A stretch of 64,000 nt of DNA from NCBI GenBank assembly GCA_963755195.1, contig CAVWIZ010000001.1, positions 558,001-622,000 on the forward strand. The letters run 5' to 3'. A program made the position numbers and the translations under genes. Of this stretch, positions 36,235 through 48,617 are shown in pieces. The notes beneath the pieces are model-generated. The model saw only the letters and a program-made list of their open reading frames with translations, was not told the DNA's origin and made no database searches. Within the stretch, counting starts at the first letter, position 1, and each line of letters begins with the position of its first letter. The DNA is from CAVQJU01 sp963755195 (GTDB lineage: Bacteria; Acidobacteriota; Vicinamibacteria; Vicinamibacterales; CAVVIG01).

Positions 36235-37515
36235 TCAGCGCGGCGGTCGCGCGGACGATGTGGTCGGTTTCTGCTGCGTTGCGGACGGCTCGATGCGCAG
36301 GACGCCTCCGTTCTCGTGATCGACCAGCACGTAGAGGAGTTCGTCGGGGCCTTGCCGGACGTCGCGGATGCGCATCCGCAGCGGCGCCAACAGCGACTCG
36401 CGGCGGAGTTCTTCCAGCTTCTCGTTGACGAGCACCCGCTCGAGATGGCCCGTTCCAGGAATCTCGCCGGTCCGTTGTCCGCCCACGAAGATGTCCCCCT
36501 TCCATTTCGCGAGCTTGTTGCCAGTGTAGAAAGCCATGCCCGACAGGGAAATCGACGGCGTCCAGTACACGACCGGCGATTCCATGCCTTCCTTCGAGAA
36601 TGTGGGTGACTGCCAGGGGCCCGGGTAGGTGCGTCCAAGGCTCACGATCGGCCAGCCGTAGTTGGCGCCGGGTTTCAGAAGATTGATTTCGTCGCCGCCA
36701 TTCGGGCCCATCTCGCTCTGCCACATCACGCCGGTCACAGGATGGGCGGCGAGCCCGAGAGCGTTGCGGTGGCCGATCGTATAGATCTCGGGCTTCTGCC
36801 CGGCGCGGCCCACGAACGGGTTGTCCGGCGGCGCCGTGCCGTCGTCATTCAGGCGCAGCACTTTGCCCGAATAGCTGTTCGGATCCTGTGAGCTGCTGCC
36901 GTTCCCGCTGCTCGGCGTGGTCATATAGAGTTTGCCGTCGCGCCCCCACGCGAGCCGCGAAGGCCCGCTCACGCCCGCGCCGCAACTGAAGATGTCCGTG
37001 AGATCGGTGATCGCGGAGCCGTCGAAGCGGCCGCGAGCCACCGTCAACGCCGCCTGTCGCTCGGCGCCGGCCGGCTTCAGGTACGACAAGTAGATGAAGC
37101 GATTGGCGGCAAACTGCGGATGGAGCAGCACCTCCAGCAGTCCCGATCGACCCTGCACGCGGACAGCGGGGACGCCCGGGATGGGCCTTGGATCGAGCAC
37201 GCCGCCGCGGATGATCCGGAGGCGCCCTTCCTTTTCCGTGACGAGCAGGGTTCCATCAGGCAGAAACGTCAGACTCCACGGATTCACCAGGCCGCGCGCG
37301 ACCGGTACGACGCGGATCCGCATCACTTCGGCGGTGTCGTATTCGATAGCCTCGGCGGGAATCGGTTGCGGCTCGAATCCAGCCGGCGCGATCGGCGTAC
37401 CGTTCTCGAACGGAACCGTCTGTTGAGCCGTGCCTGGCAGCGCGAGCGCGAGGCATGCGCAGGCGACGCCCAGCCCGATGATCGATGTGCCCCCGCGGCG
37501 CGGTGAGATCTGCAT
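36235..37515 (-). CDS. PQQ-dependent (aldose/sorbosone-type) sugar dehydrogenase
   Basis: Start MQISPRRGGTSIIGLGVACA at 37515 (two further residues from 37521). About 426 residues, secreted. Six-bladed propeller of the soluble glucose/sorbosone dehydrogenase family: LVNPWSLTFLPDGTLLVTEK, GLLEVLLHPQFAANRFIYLS, IGHRNALGLAAHPVTGVMWQ, SEMGPNGGDEINLLKPGANY and ISLSGMAFYTGNKLAKWKGD. The EMGPNGGDEIN segment supplies PQQ and catalytic contacts, with His in GHRN. Such enzymes oxidise sugars outside the cytoplasm, feeding electrons to the respiratory chain; no PQQ biosynthesis gene is in the window. Intact. Confidence 0.88.
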   Translation of the reverse strand: MQISPRRGGTSIIGLGVACACLALALPGTAQQTVPFENGTPIAPAGFEPQPIPAEAIEYDTAEVMRIRVVPVARGLVNPWSLTFLPDGTLLVTEKEGRLRIIRGGVLDPRPIPGVPAVRVQGRSGLLEVLLHPQFAANRFIYLSYLKPAGAERQAALTVARGRFDGSAITDLTDIFSCGAGVSGPSRLAWGRDGKLYMTTPSSGNGSSSQDPNSYSGKVLRLNDDGTAPPDNPFVGRAGQKPEIYTIGHRNALGLAAHPVTGVMWQSEMGPNGGDEINLLKPGANYGWPIVSLGRTYPGPWQSPTFSKEGMESPVVYWTPSISLSGMAFYTGNKLAKWKGDIFVGGQRTGEIPGTGHLERVLVNEKLEELRRESLLAPLRMRIRDVRQGPDELLYVLVDHENGGVLRIEPSATQQKPTTSSARPPR

Positions 37516-37569
37516 GTCCAATTACCTCATACGACAGTTGTCTATCCCTGCGCGCCCGTAGCGGCGTGG

Positions 37570-38502
37570 CTATCGAGGCAACGACGTGTTCTTCGGCGGC
37601 CATTCAGGCCAGACGTTGCCCGCCGTGGCCTCGATCGGAATTGGCCCTTGCAGCGAGAAGCCCGGAACAGGGGCGCCTTGCGGTCGTGGCGGTGGCGGCG
37701 GCTGGTGGTCCGCGGCCGTCGTGCACCGCAACTCGTTCCAGCCGACGTGCGCGGTGACATGCTTGTCGAACGTCGGCAGTTCGCCGTCAGCCCAGTCCTC
37801 ATGGAGGATGTTGAACTTGAGCGTGTCGCCCTCGATCCTGAAATCGTCGAGCGCCGCCATCGTGTACGGGTTGTCACAGGTGCCGCAGACCATGCCGCGG
37901 AGCTTCCCGCCGGCCTTCTTGATGATGAAGTACTGTTTCGGCGCGCCGACACCGAATCCGAGCCACACGCCGATGACGTCCTTCTCGGTCAGCTTCGTTT
38001 TCCAGGGACCAGGCTGAATGTAAGGCAGGCCGTCTGCGCCGTCGGGGTTCCGGCGACGGATGTCTCCAGGCACGGATGGACGACTCTTCGGGAGCACGGA
38101 CACCATCGCCGGAATCGCGTCCGGGCCACGTGGATCCTTAATCAGGACGCGTTCGAACGTGCGGCCACCGGGGGCCCCGCTCGTCCCGGTCACGATCAGG
38201 CGTCCCTCGCTGAACTTCGCGAGCGCTTTGTCCTTGTATGCCGTGCTGCCGTCCGCCTTCACGTGGGTGACCTCGAACCTGATGCCGTCTTGTCCGAAGG
38301 TCCCGTCGACAAACGCCAGCGTGGTCGCATCGGTGCAATACGTGCAGTAGATGCCTCTGACCGTCGTGCCGCGAATCGAGAATTCGTAGGTGTGGGCCTC
38401 GCCGCTGTCGGTTCGCCAGCCGCCGCGATAGTCATCGGCGTTCTGACCTGCTGCCGCGCGCGCGAACGCGAGCACGGCGACGAGCATCACCACCTGTTTC
38501 AT
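37570..38502 (-). CDS. Secreted protein with two similar CxxC lobes
   Basis: 310 residues, signal MKQVVMLVAVLAFARAAAGQ. Two related halves: residues 25-95 with TTVRGIYCTYCTDATTLAFV, then FGQDGIRFEVTHV, and residues 165-240 with GKLRGMVCGTCDNPYTMAAL, then FRIEGDTLKFNILHEDW. Each has a CxxC pair at a strand end and a parallel ALD/FVD turn. This suggests an internal duplication of a beta-rich, possibly metal-binding or disulphide-holding domain. The C-terminus is Pro-rich. Neighbours on the same strand: the S9 peptidase upstream (57 bases) and the sugar dehydrogenase downstream. No known family recognised. Confidence 0.7.
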   Translation of the reverse strand: MKQVVMLVAVLAFARAAAGQNADDYRGGWRTDSGEAHTYEFSIRGTTVRGIYCTYCTDATTLAFVDGTFGQDGIRFEVTHVKADGSTAYKDKALAKFSEGRLIVTGTSGAPGGRTFERVLIKDPRGPDAIPAMVSVLPKSRPSVPGDIRRRNPDGADGLPYIQPGPWKTKLTEKDVIGVWLGFGVGAPKQYFIIKKAGGKLRGMVCGTCDNPYTMAALDDFRIEGDTLKFNILHEDWADGELPTFDKHVTAHVGWNELRCTTAADHQPPPPPRPQGAPVPGFSLQGPIPIEATAGNVWPEWPPKNTSLPR

Positions 38503-38559
38503 AAGCGCCTCCGCGCGTGACGCGTAGTCCGATTGGGCAGTGTATCTGAAGGCTGACGC

Positions 38560-41266
<2,707 letters not shown>

Positions 41267-41366
41267 GATGGAACCTCTCATCTATTGCCGGAGTAGCCAG
41301 CTACTGCTTGCAGCCATCACGAGACCTGCCTCTGAGAAGATACACCGATATCTCTTTCATGAATGG

Positions 41367-42987
41367 CTATTGACCCCCGCAGGTGCCAGGCCAACCCTGC
41401 AGGCAGGCGCGCGCGTAGAGCTGCGCGGGCTCCAGATCCTGGAACGGGCCCTTGCTACCGCGCAGGATGAACCGGTAGTCGGCAACCGTCGGCGCGTCGC
41501 GCCGGAACGTGTCGCCCCGCGCGAGGGCGGACGTGTTGTCGCAGCCGGCGGAGAACCGCAGCCCGCACGCGCGCTCGAACACCATCGCCGCCCGGCGGCG
41601 ATTGTCGTAGCGCTCGGTCAATAGAACGCCGAGCTCGTTGCACGCCCATCCGGAACCGTCCTCGCAGTAGCCGTCCTGCAGAAAGTACAGATCCTCGCAG
41701 GCGCTGCGCGCGTCGGCCGCGCACGCCTTCTGCCAGAACGGCAAGTATTGCCCTGGATGTTTGTCGCCCAGGTACCCGGACGCGCTCATGGCGACGAAGG
41801 CAACCGCCCACACGCTGATGTAAGCCAGGTGCCTCCGGCGCGGGACCAGCGCCCGTCCCCACGCCGAGGGATCGATTCTCTGGAGCAGCGGCGACCGCTC
41901 TCGCAAGGCTACGGAGGGCAGGCGCCAGCCGATCGAGCAACTTCGCGGACAGATTGAGCAGCGGCACCTGCAGCAGCTTGTCGTAGAACCCGGGCATTCC
42001 CGCGCGGATCAGCACGCTGTACAGCAGGACCGTGGAAGCCCCGTAGAGCACGCCGTACACGATGCGCCCCAGCTCGGTCCGCGGCGACGTGGCCGGATCG
42101 GTGAACAGCAGGTGCATGCCAAGGAACACGGCAATGGGCACATGCGAGTCGGAGAAGAAGTAGGCGCCGGTAGCGGCGTAATAGACCGCGCTGAAGACGA
42201 ACGTCGTCACCACGGCCGACATGGTCATCGACGTGACGCCGAACAGATACTGCCCGGGCATCGCGAAGAGAAAGATCGCGAGATACATCTGGGGCGGAAA
42301 GAACTGGGTCTGCGCCACGTCGGCGCCCCAGGTTATCTGGCTCGCGTTCGTGATCAGCAGGAGCGCCGATGCCACGGCGAGCGGGAACGACGAGGGGTTG
42401 AAGATGTGCGTGTTCACCTCGTCGCGTGTCCAGCGCAGGAACTCCTTGGCGAGAAAGCCGAGCGCCACCATCGCGAACTGCAGGTAGAACCAGTCGTCCT
42501 TGAACCACAAGAACAAGTTGATGCTGAAAATGATCGGGAACGGCCCGAAGCCCAGCACGAACTTACGCCGATGCGTCCACGAGAGCAGGCTGTCGAAGCC
42601 GTAGGCAAACAGGAGCTGCGCGGCAATGAGCGGAGCGGCGTGATAGACCTCGCGCCAGTAGTAGCCCCAATACAGGATGACCGCGCCTTGCTGACAGGCC
42701 TGCAGGTAGTGCTGGCGGCGCGCCACGATTTCGAGCGCCACGTCCTGCCCACGGCGCAGAACGCCGAACAGCAGCCCGCTCCACGCGAGCAGGAACAGCG
42801 CGGCAAAGACGATGGAGACGCGCACCGTGGGACGCTGCTGCAGCAGGGAGAGTTGGCTGAGCAGGAGCAAGCCGGCGACGAAGCAGGCGTTGAGGACAAA
42901 GGCGCCACCGGCCGAGAGCCTGGTGCCGGCAGCGGGTGCGGCGGCCCGCGTTCGCGCAGACGTGGCCGCACCTCGAGACCTCTTCAT
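41367..42987 (-). CDS. NQR2/RnfD-like membrane protein with Sel1-like C-terminus, frameshifted
   Basis: The N-terminal part (from 42987) has about ten hydrophobic helices and the motifs HIFNPSSFPLAVASALL, QYLFGVTSMTMSAVVTTFVF and LLFTDPATSPRTELGRIVYG, resembling the NqrB/RnfD membrane subunits, although the flavin-attachment threonine context is not clear. It leaves frame near 41905. From 41906 a second frame reads LRERSPLLQRIDPSAWGRAL, one more helix, then CEDLYFLQDGYCEDGSGWAC and AAMVFERACGLRFSAGC, a Sel1-like Cys-rich region. The junction coincides with a 29-base repeat (separate entry). Whether this is one gene broken by an insertion or two genes is not certain. Possible electron-transport or vitamin-K-dependent-carboxylase-like role; unproven. 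Confidence 0.6.
41905..41933. repeat. CGCAAGGCTACGGAGGGCAG-type repeat at a frame junction
   Basis: The sequence TCGCAAGGCTACGGAGGGCA encodes SQGYGGQ in one plus-strand frame. It lies exactly where the membrane-protein gene changes frame, and both frames are open through it. Confidence 0.5.
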
Positions 42988-43038
42988 CGATTGCCTGGTT
43001 GGTCGCCTCGAGCTGCTGCGCGATGAAGGGCCATCCGA

Positions 43039-43425
43039 TTACGGTTCGTAGACCTGCGTGGTGCCGGTAAACAACGGCTTGCCGTTGCTATCCCTGATGG
43101 AGTTGGCGATGGCGATGGCCGGAAAGTTTCGCGCTGGAGCGCCCGACACTTTGACGCGGTCACCGGGTTTCAACGAATCGCGCGTCCATCCCCGGCGCAT
43201 CAAGGTCACGGGGCTCGGCAGCTCGAAGCTCCAGTTCACCTTTTGGCCCTTGTCGTCGGTCACATCCACATAGACCCACGCGTGCGGGCTTCTCCATTCC
43301 ACCTTGGTCACCGTGCCCTCGACTTCCACTTTGGCGCGTAGGTCGTACTCCGATTGGGAATGATGGGCCCAGGCGGCAGGGGCCAGCGCAAGGCAGAGGC
43401 CGACAAAGGCTGAGAGGTGAGACAA
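43039..43425 (-). CDS. DUF6152 protein, intact
   Basis: 128 residues. Signal MSHLSAFVGLCLALAPAAWA is cleaved directly before HHSQSEYD, the HHS motif of the family. The mature domain reads VEVEGTVTKVEWRSPHAWVY, VDVTDDKGQKVNWSFELPSP, LKPGDRVKVSGAPARN and GKPLFTGTTQVYEP. It is the cleanest DUF6152 copy in the window. It starts 9 bases after the stop of the W-E-G-D gene, so the pair is almost certainly co-transcribed. His-Ser at the mature N-terminus would be well placed to bind a metal ion; no experiment known to me supports this. Confidence 0.88.
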   Translation of the reverse strand: MSHLSAFVGLCLALAPAAWAHHSQSEYDLRAKVEVEGTVTKVEWRSPHAWVYVDVTDDKGQKVNWSFELPSPVTLMRRGWTRDSLKPGDRVKVSGAPARNFPAIAIANSIRDSNGKPLFTGTTQVYEP

Positions 43426-43434
43426 GACGATGAT

Positions 43435-44299
43435 TCATTTCTTGTAGAGCTTGGTGTCCCGTTCGTTGTCCATGCAAATCTCTTCGAGCATCTGGGTGTC
43501 CACCTGCAGCGGCCATTTCGATCGTGACCGACCAGGGCTTGGTGTAGGCCTTGGGATCATTCACGGCAATCTCGATCTGCATGAGGCCGAAATTGAGGCG
43601 CTTCAGCCGCTCGGTGACGCGGGCCGATTCGGTGACCGGACTGCCCTGGATATCGAGCCACATGTCGTCACGGATGCCATTGGTCTCAATGACCAGGGTG
43701 TCGCCTTCCCAGTGCCCGGTCGAGTAGCCGTTCCATGTCGGATTCGGATTGACGGGCAGCGGTCGCCCATCCAGGTACACTTCGCGATAGGCCGCGTTGA
43801 ATTCATGCAGTACCACCATCATGCCGGGCGTCTGCACGATCCTGCTGTGCTGCGGCAGCGTCCAGGCGCGCGGGAAGTTTGGTGGCATGCAGTAGCTATG
43901 CGGATCTTCCCGGCCGCCGTTGGCGCGCCGTATTTTCATCTGCTCCTTGGACCATTCGGTGTAGGGCAGGCCGTCCTTCAGCTTGATGCCCAGGTTGATC
44001 TGCTCGCGCGCCATGCGCTCTTCCTGGATGCAATCCTTTTCCCGGCAGAAATCCCTGGACGGGACATTGGCGAACCACATGCCGGAAAAATCCGGCTTGC
44101 CGTCGGGTGTGCGCGGGGCCGGCGCCTTCAGGTTCGGAGCGCCGTTGGCCAGTCGCGGAATCCCCGGGGTGGGATAGTTGAGCCACTGAGCTCGGACTAC
44201 ATCGGGACCTGTGGCCAACACGAACAGCAGCATCGCCGGCCATAGCGCTCCCACGGGCGAGCCGCTGTTCAATTGCGATGGATGTTTGGTTGTCAGCAT
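43435..44299 (-). CDS. G-x-W-E-G-D-x-L family secreted protein, frameshift near end
   Basis: Starts MLTTKHPSQLNSGSPVGALW; signal helix AMLLFVLATGPDVVRAQ. Family motifs follow: QWLNYPTPGIPRLANGAP, GKPDFSGMWFANVPSRDFCR, MMVVLHEFNAAYREVYLDGR, STGHWEGDTLVIETNGI, IEIAVNDPKAYTKPWSVTIE. After ...TIEM the frame shifts by one near 43520; the next frame gives LQVDTQMLEEICMDNERDTK and LYKK, the normal C-terminus with the CxDNERD motif, ending at 43435. About 287 residues. The DUF6152 gene follows directly. Extra Cys residues near the N-terminus (CREKDC) distinguish it from relatives. Confidence 0.75.
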
Positions 44300-44398
44300 C
44301 CGTACGTCATTCGTTGTGTGGGTTGACAGGCAGGCAAGTGTATGGCCGGCAGTTGGGAGTCAGAAGTCAGAACTGAGAAGCTCCAACTTCCGACTCTA

Positions 44399-44462
44399 AA
44401 CTTTGAACTTTGAACTTTGGCTCTTAACTTTGAACTCTCAACTTTGAACTTTCAACTTTCTT
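44399..44462. repeat. AACTTTG tandem repeat abutting a stop codon
   Basis: About eight imperfect copies of AACTTTG/AACTCTC/AACTTTC run right up to the stop codon of the 600-residue gene (44463). Preceding bases AGTCAGAAGTCAGAACTGAG look like a related repeat. Confidence 0.85.
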
Positions 44463-46237
44463 CTAGTGTCGAATCTGAGAGGTGACGGTGCCTTCCTCGT
44501 AGACCTCGCAGTTGCCGCGCTCCCGAATCAGTCCCGCTTCGGGATTCGGCATGAGCGTCATGGTGCGCGGCGTCATCACCCACGGCTCGGCGAGCACCTC
44601 CGGATCTTCGACGGTCACCTCGTAGAGAATTTGATTCCCCTTCCGCGTGAACTTCTCGACGACGTGCATCTGATCGGAGTGGAAGAACCCGCCTCGTGCA
44701 AGCCACGTGGTGTCGACGAAAGACGTCGAGTCGAGCACCAGCGTGTCGCCTTCCCAACGGCCGATGGTGTACCCGTAGAATGTCGTCTCGATTTCCCGCT
44801 TCGGATCGCGCTTGCGGCCGTCGGTCGGCACCACCCGATACTCGCCGTAGCCGCCGCCGCCGTCCACGCCGGCGCGGTAGAGGAAGACGACGTCGCGATC
44901 GGTTTGGGTGATCCGCGCACGGTGCCCCGTGGCGCGGAATGCCCAGCGGCTGGCACGTCATCACCGGATCTTCCTTGTTCGTCCACATGTCGAGGTACTG
45001 GACCTTGTCCCAGTGCTCAGGCTTGTACAGCCGGACGATTCGGTCCGAACCGGGAGGGCGCCTCGAACTCGTAGTCCATCGTCTGATTGACGGTCCGCGA
45101 GCAATCGGCGCTCTGCGTCGGACCGCAGCGGCGGAAGCCGTACCGCCAGTTGAAAAAGCCACCGCTCTGCCAGCTGCCGGTCAGATCCGGGTGCCCGTCG
45201 GCCCGCCGCGGTGTCGGCTGATCCTGCGCCGATTGCGCTGGCGGCGCTGGCGGCCCAAAGGTCGGGGCCGCTGGAAAAGGCCTCGTGGGCGGCGCCGCCA
45301 CGGTCACCGTGATCGCCTTCTGCACGCTCGCCGGCACCGGCATCACGACATACACGCTGCCGGTTTCCGTTTCCTTCGTCGTGACATCGCGAACGACCGC
45401 GCCGTTCCGACGCTCGGTCAATTTGCCGGCGTACAGCACCTCGACTTTGTTGAGGGGATTGTTCCAGTCCTGGTAGTTGCTGTAGGTGAACTCGGTCGTG
45501 GCCGATCCGTTCTTCACCACGACGCGCTCGGCCATGTACTTGGCATCGAGCGTGGCCGTTGCCGTCGCGCCGGGCACGCCCGGGATCGGGAACGTGACGA
45601 CGGGCTTCCCGCCTTCCCAGGCGACGCGACGTCTTGCCCGCCATCGTCACACCGTCTTGCAGCAGCGTGGCGGGATTGGCGCCCCATTCGGACCTTTTCG
45701 TTGACGCCGAGGACCGCCGCCTTCGGCGCGCCCTGCGGACTCGCCCATAACCTGATCAGCCGCTCTTGCACCGCCGTCGCCATCGGCGTCGCTTTACCCT
45801 TACCGGGAACGATTTCGGCGCCTGGGATGTCTTCGTTCCACGCGTATTGGCCGCTCACGACCTCGACGTTCGAGTACGCCTGGCCGTTGGCGCGCGTGCA
45901 CGTGTACTGAACGCGCTCGCCCGGCGTCTGATAGTTGATGCTGGCGCGATACTTCGTCAGCGTGCAGGGCTGGCCGTCGACCTGGATCGCTGCCGCCGTT
46001 CGCCTGATACTCGAGCGTCACCATCAGCTCGTGCTCGTCGATGCCCCGCAGCATGCCCATGTACCAGGTCCAGTTGAAGAGCACGGCGCGCAGATCTTTC
46101 GCGTCCTTCGCCGGCGTGTAGGGTGGCTGCTGGTTGCCGCCGAACTGCGCGTGCATCGCGACCGTCAACAGACCGCCGAGCGCTGCAGCGGCTCCGAATG
46201 CGACGCTCGTCCGAATCGTTGCTTGTCGAAAAGTCAT
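44463..46237 (-). CDS. 600-residue G-x-W-E-G-D-x-L protein, copy 2, frameshifted
   Basis: The start at 46237 gives MTFRQATIRTSVAFGAAAAL (signal), then YTPAKDAKDLRAVLFNWTWY. The same series of segments as at 17761-19521 follows: INYQTPGERVQYTCTRANGQ, SGQYAWNEDIPGAEIVPGKG, RLIRLWASPQGAPKAAVLG, TFPIPGVPGATATATLDAKY, NGAVVRDVTTKETETGSVYV, RADGHPDLTGSW, QYLDMWTNKEDPVMTCQPLG, IGRWEGDTLVLDSTSF and QIRH at the end. At least four frame changes (near 45990, 45690, 45620, 45010 and 44920). The conserved middle Cys (MTCQPLG) and CTR may form a disulphide. The DUF6152 gene is upstream here, whereas in copy 1 it is downstream. Confidence 0.7.
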
Positions 46238-46253
46238 ACTGACCCCTCTGTCG

Positions 46254-46655
46254 CTAATCATTGGGGTTACCTGCGGAGATCGTGATGACCTTCCCGTCGG
46301 CCGTGGTAATCGACTTGAGAAACCCCAGAGGACTGCCGTCCCTCGCAGGGATGAACTTCGCGGTGATCGTGTCGCCGGCCTTGAGCACATTCGAGTTCTT
46401 GCCGACGCCTCGTTCCGCGAGAGTTGTCGCCGAGCCGGTTGTGAACTTCCAATCGGTCATCGTGCCATCGGCGTTCTTGACCTCGACGGTCATCGACCCG
46501 TGGGGATTCACGAACTGGATTTTCGTCAGCGTCCCGGTGACTTCCTTCTCGCCCTTCATGTCGTAGACGCCCGCGAGGGAATGATGAGCCAGTAACGACC
46601 CACTGGCCATCAGCCACACGCACACGCCGACACATCCAAAAGTTCGCCCAATCAT
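46254..46655 (-). CDS. DUF6152 protein, intact
   Basis: The start at 46655 gives MIGRTFGCVGVCVWLMASGS as signal, then LLAHHSLAGVYDMKGEKEVT. Also GTLTKIQFVNPHGSMTVEVK, MTDWKFTTGSATTLAERGV, LKAGDTITAKFIPARDGSPL and FLKSITTADGKVITISAG. About 133 residues. It is the orthologue-like twin of the broken gene at 17311. Precedes the 600-residue gene by 16 bases on the same strand, hence one operon. Confidence 0.88.
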   Translation of the reverse strand: MIGRTFGCVGVCVWLMASGSLLAHHSLAGVYDMKGEKEVTGTLTKIQFVNPHGSMTVEVKNADGTMTDWKFTTGSATTLAERGVGKNSNVLKAGDTITAKFIPARDGSPLGFLKSITTADGKVITISAGNPND

Positions 46656-46995
46656 TCCTGCGCCCTCCGTGAAGTGGTGATCGGCACCTGGTGCCATCAC
46701 CCAGCCACGTCACAAGCCGGAAAACGGTCGCCCGAGCGCCGCTTCGTATCGCGAGCGCCCAGGGTCGAATTATCGCCTGATTGTCAATCCGGCGTGGGGT
46801 CTTTTCGGCGAGCGCGCCGAGGAGACCAGCTTTCGTGCCCTCGAGAGCTAATCCTTGCCGCTGAAGCCGCGCATGAGCGTAGGATTCATACAGCTCCCTG
46901 TATTGAACCCCGACAGCGAGGCCGAAGATGGCGCCAGCACGACGTAGTCGCTCCACGCGAATCTCAGGGATCCACTCTTGCATCGGCGCCACGCC
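46656..46995. other. 340-base spacer with an unexplained open frame on the minus strand
   Basis: No gene is assigned. On the minus strand from 46985 the frame reads MQEWIPEIRVERLRRAGAIF, then VQYRELYESYAHARLQRQGL and GALAEKTPRRIDNQAIIRP, with protein-like composition. It has no family match that I recognise and it runs into the DUF6152 gene in another frame. Could be a truncated gene end or chance. Confidence 0.35.
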
Positions 46996-48422
46996 ATGAA
47001 GAGCCGCCTCCGCCCCGCTCATCGCGCCAGCGCGCTCGCGGCGTTCGTCCTGTCCTCCGCCCTCGTCGGCGCGCAGACGCAAATCACGCCGGCCGAAAAC
47101 CGCTACACGCCCGCGCAGGACGTGGAGATGGGACGTCAGGCTGCGGCGGAGGTGCGGAAGCAACTGCCCCTCATGCGCGACGAAGAAGTCACGTCGTACG
47201 TGCAGGATCTGGGGCGGCGCCTGACAGCCGCCATTCCGGAGGACTTGCGTCACCCGGAATTCCAGTACACGTTCGACGTGGTCAACGTGAAGGAGATCAA
47301 CGCCTTCGCGCTGCCTGGCGGGCCGATGTTCGTGAACCGCGGCATGGTCGAGGCGGCGAAGACCGAAGGCGAGGTCGCGGGCGTCATGGCGCATGAGCTC
47401 AGTCACGTCGTGCTGCGGCATGGCACTGCCCAGGCGAGCAAAGCGACGAAGTACGAAGTGGGCCAGCTCGCCGGCGCTGTTCTCGGCGCGATCGTCGGCG
47501 GCGGCTGGGGCAAGGTCATCTCGACAGGGTACCCAGTTCGGCCTCGGCACCGCGTTCATGCGGTTCAGCCGCGAATTCGAACGCGAAGCGGACCTCGAGG
47601 GCGCGCGCATCATGTCGCGCGCCGGGTACGACCCGCGCGACATGGCGAACATGTTCAAGACGATCGAAAAGAATCGGGTTCCGGCGGCCCACAGTGGCTG
47701 AGCGACCATCCCGACCCGGGCGATCGGTACGAGTACATCACGCGCGAGGCGAAGCTCCTCCGCGTGGAGGCGGTGGCCCCGGTGGCCCAAGACACGCGAC
47801 GCTTCGAGCAGGTGCAAAACCAGCTTCGCCGGTTGCCGGCGGCGCTCTCGACCGAACAGGCAACGCGGAATGCCAGCAAAGGCAGCCGCCCGACGGGCAC
47901 CTCCGCCCGCGGAGTGCTCGCGCCGTCCGGCCGCGTGGAAGCGCCCTCGTCCAGCACACGCACCTACACCGCCGGCAACGTGTTCCGCGTGACCGTACCG
48001 GCCAATTGGCACGAACTGCAGGATACGAACACGGTGATCTACGCGCCCGACGGCGGGTACGGCGATTACGACGGTCAGACCGTGTTCACGCACGGCATCG
48101 AGATGGGCGTTGCGCGAAACGAGACGCACGACCTTCAGACGGCGACCAACGAGCTCGTTGATTCACTGGCGCGCAGCAACCCGAATCTGAGCCGGCCGTC
48201 CGGATTCGACCGCGTGAGTATCAGCGGTCGCCGCGGACTGCGTACGGTGCTCACCAACCGATCGGAGGCGACCGGCCAGCGCCGAGATGATCGAGCTGTT
48301 CACGTCACAACGACGCGACGGGACTCTCTTCTACGGCGTGGCGGTCGCGCCGCGTGGATGCGTTCCCCTCCTACCGCGAGCTGTTCGACCGGATCGTCAA
48401 CTCGATTCAGTTGCTGGAATAG
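46996..48422 (+). CDS. M48-type metalloprotease, several frame breaks
   Basis: ATG at 46996: signal MKSRLRPAHRASALAAFVLS, cleavage near VGAQ. Peptidase domain: VEMGRQAAAEVRKQLPLMRD, FDVVNVKEINAFALPGGPMF, the zinc site VMAHELSHVVLRHG (HEXXH) and REFEREADLEGARIM (third ligand Glu in a second frame entered near 47520). A further frame change near 47690 leads to QWLSDHPDPGDRYEYITREA, the conserved SxHPxxxxR end. A 220-residue C-terminal extension follows (NVFRVTVPANWHELQDTNTV, GIEMGVARNETHD) with two last breaks near 48290 and 48350 before FPSYRELFDRIVNSIQLLE. About 475 residues when repaired. BepA/YfgC-like: secreted, probably outer-membrane protein quality control. Confidence 0.8.
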
Positions 48423-48617
48423 CCGCTCGAAATGGAACATCAGTCGGGCTGTGCCCCTAGAAGACATTAGGCGATCCCGGCGCCGCGGGTAACGGTGGAT
48501 CCACGGCTTTCACCGCGGAGGGATGCGACGGCAAACCGCGTGGATTCCATCTGACCCCAAGACCTACGCTTTCCCTTCCGACCTGTTGAGCCTGCCCCCT
48601 CGAGCCGATAGACCGTC

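Noticed and set aside
44399..44462. Possible CRISPR or telomere-like array
   Set aside because: 7-bp units without spacers; a simple tandem repeat.
46267..48129. 620-codon minus-strand open frame
   Set aside because: Antisense to the M48 gene over most of its length; only the middle part (46740-46985) merits a remark.
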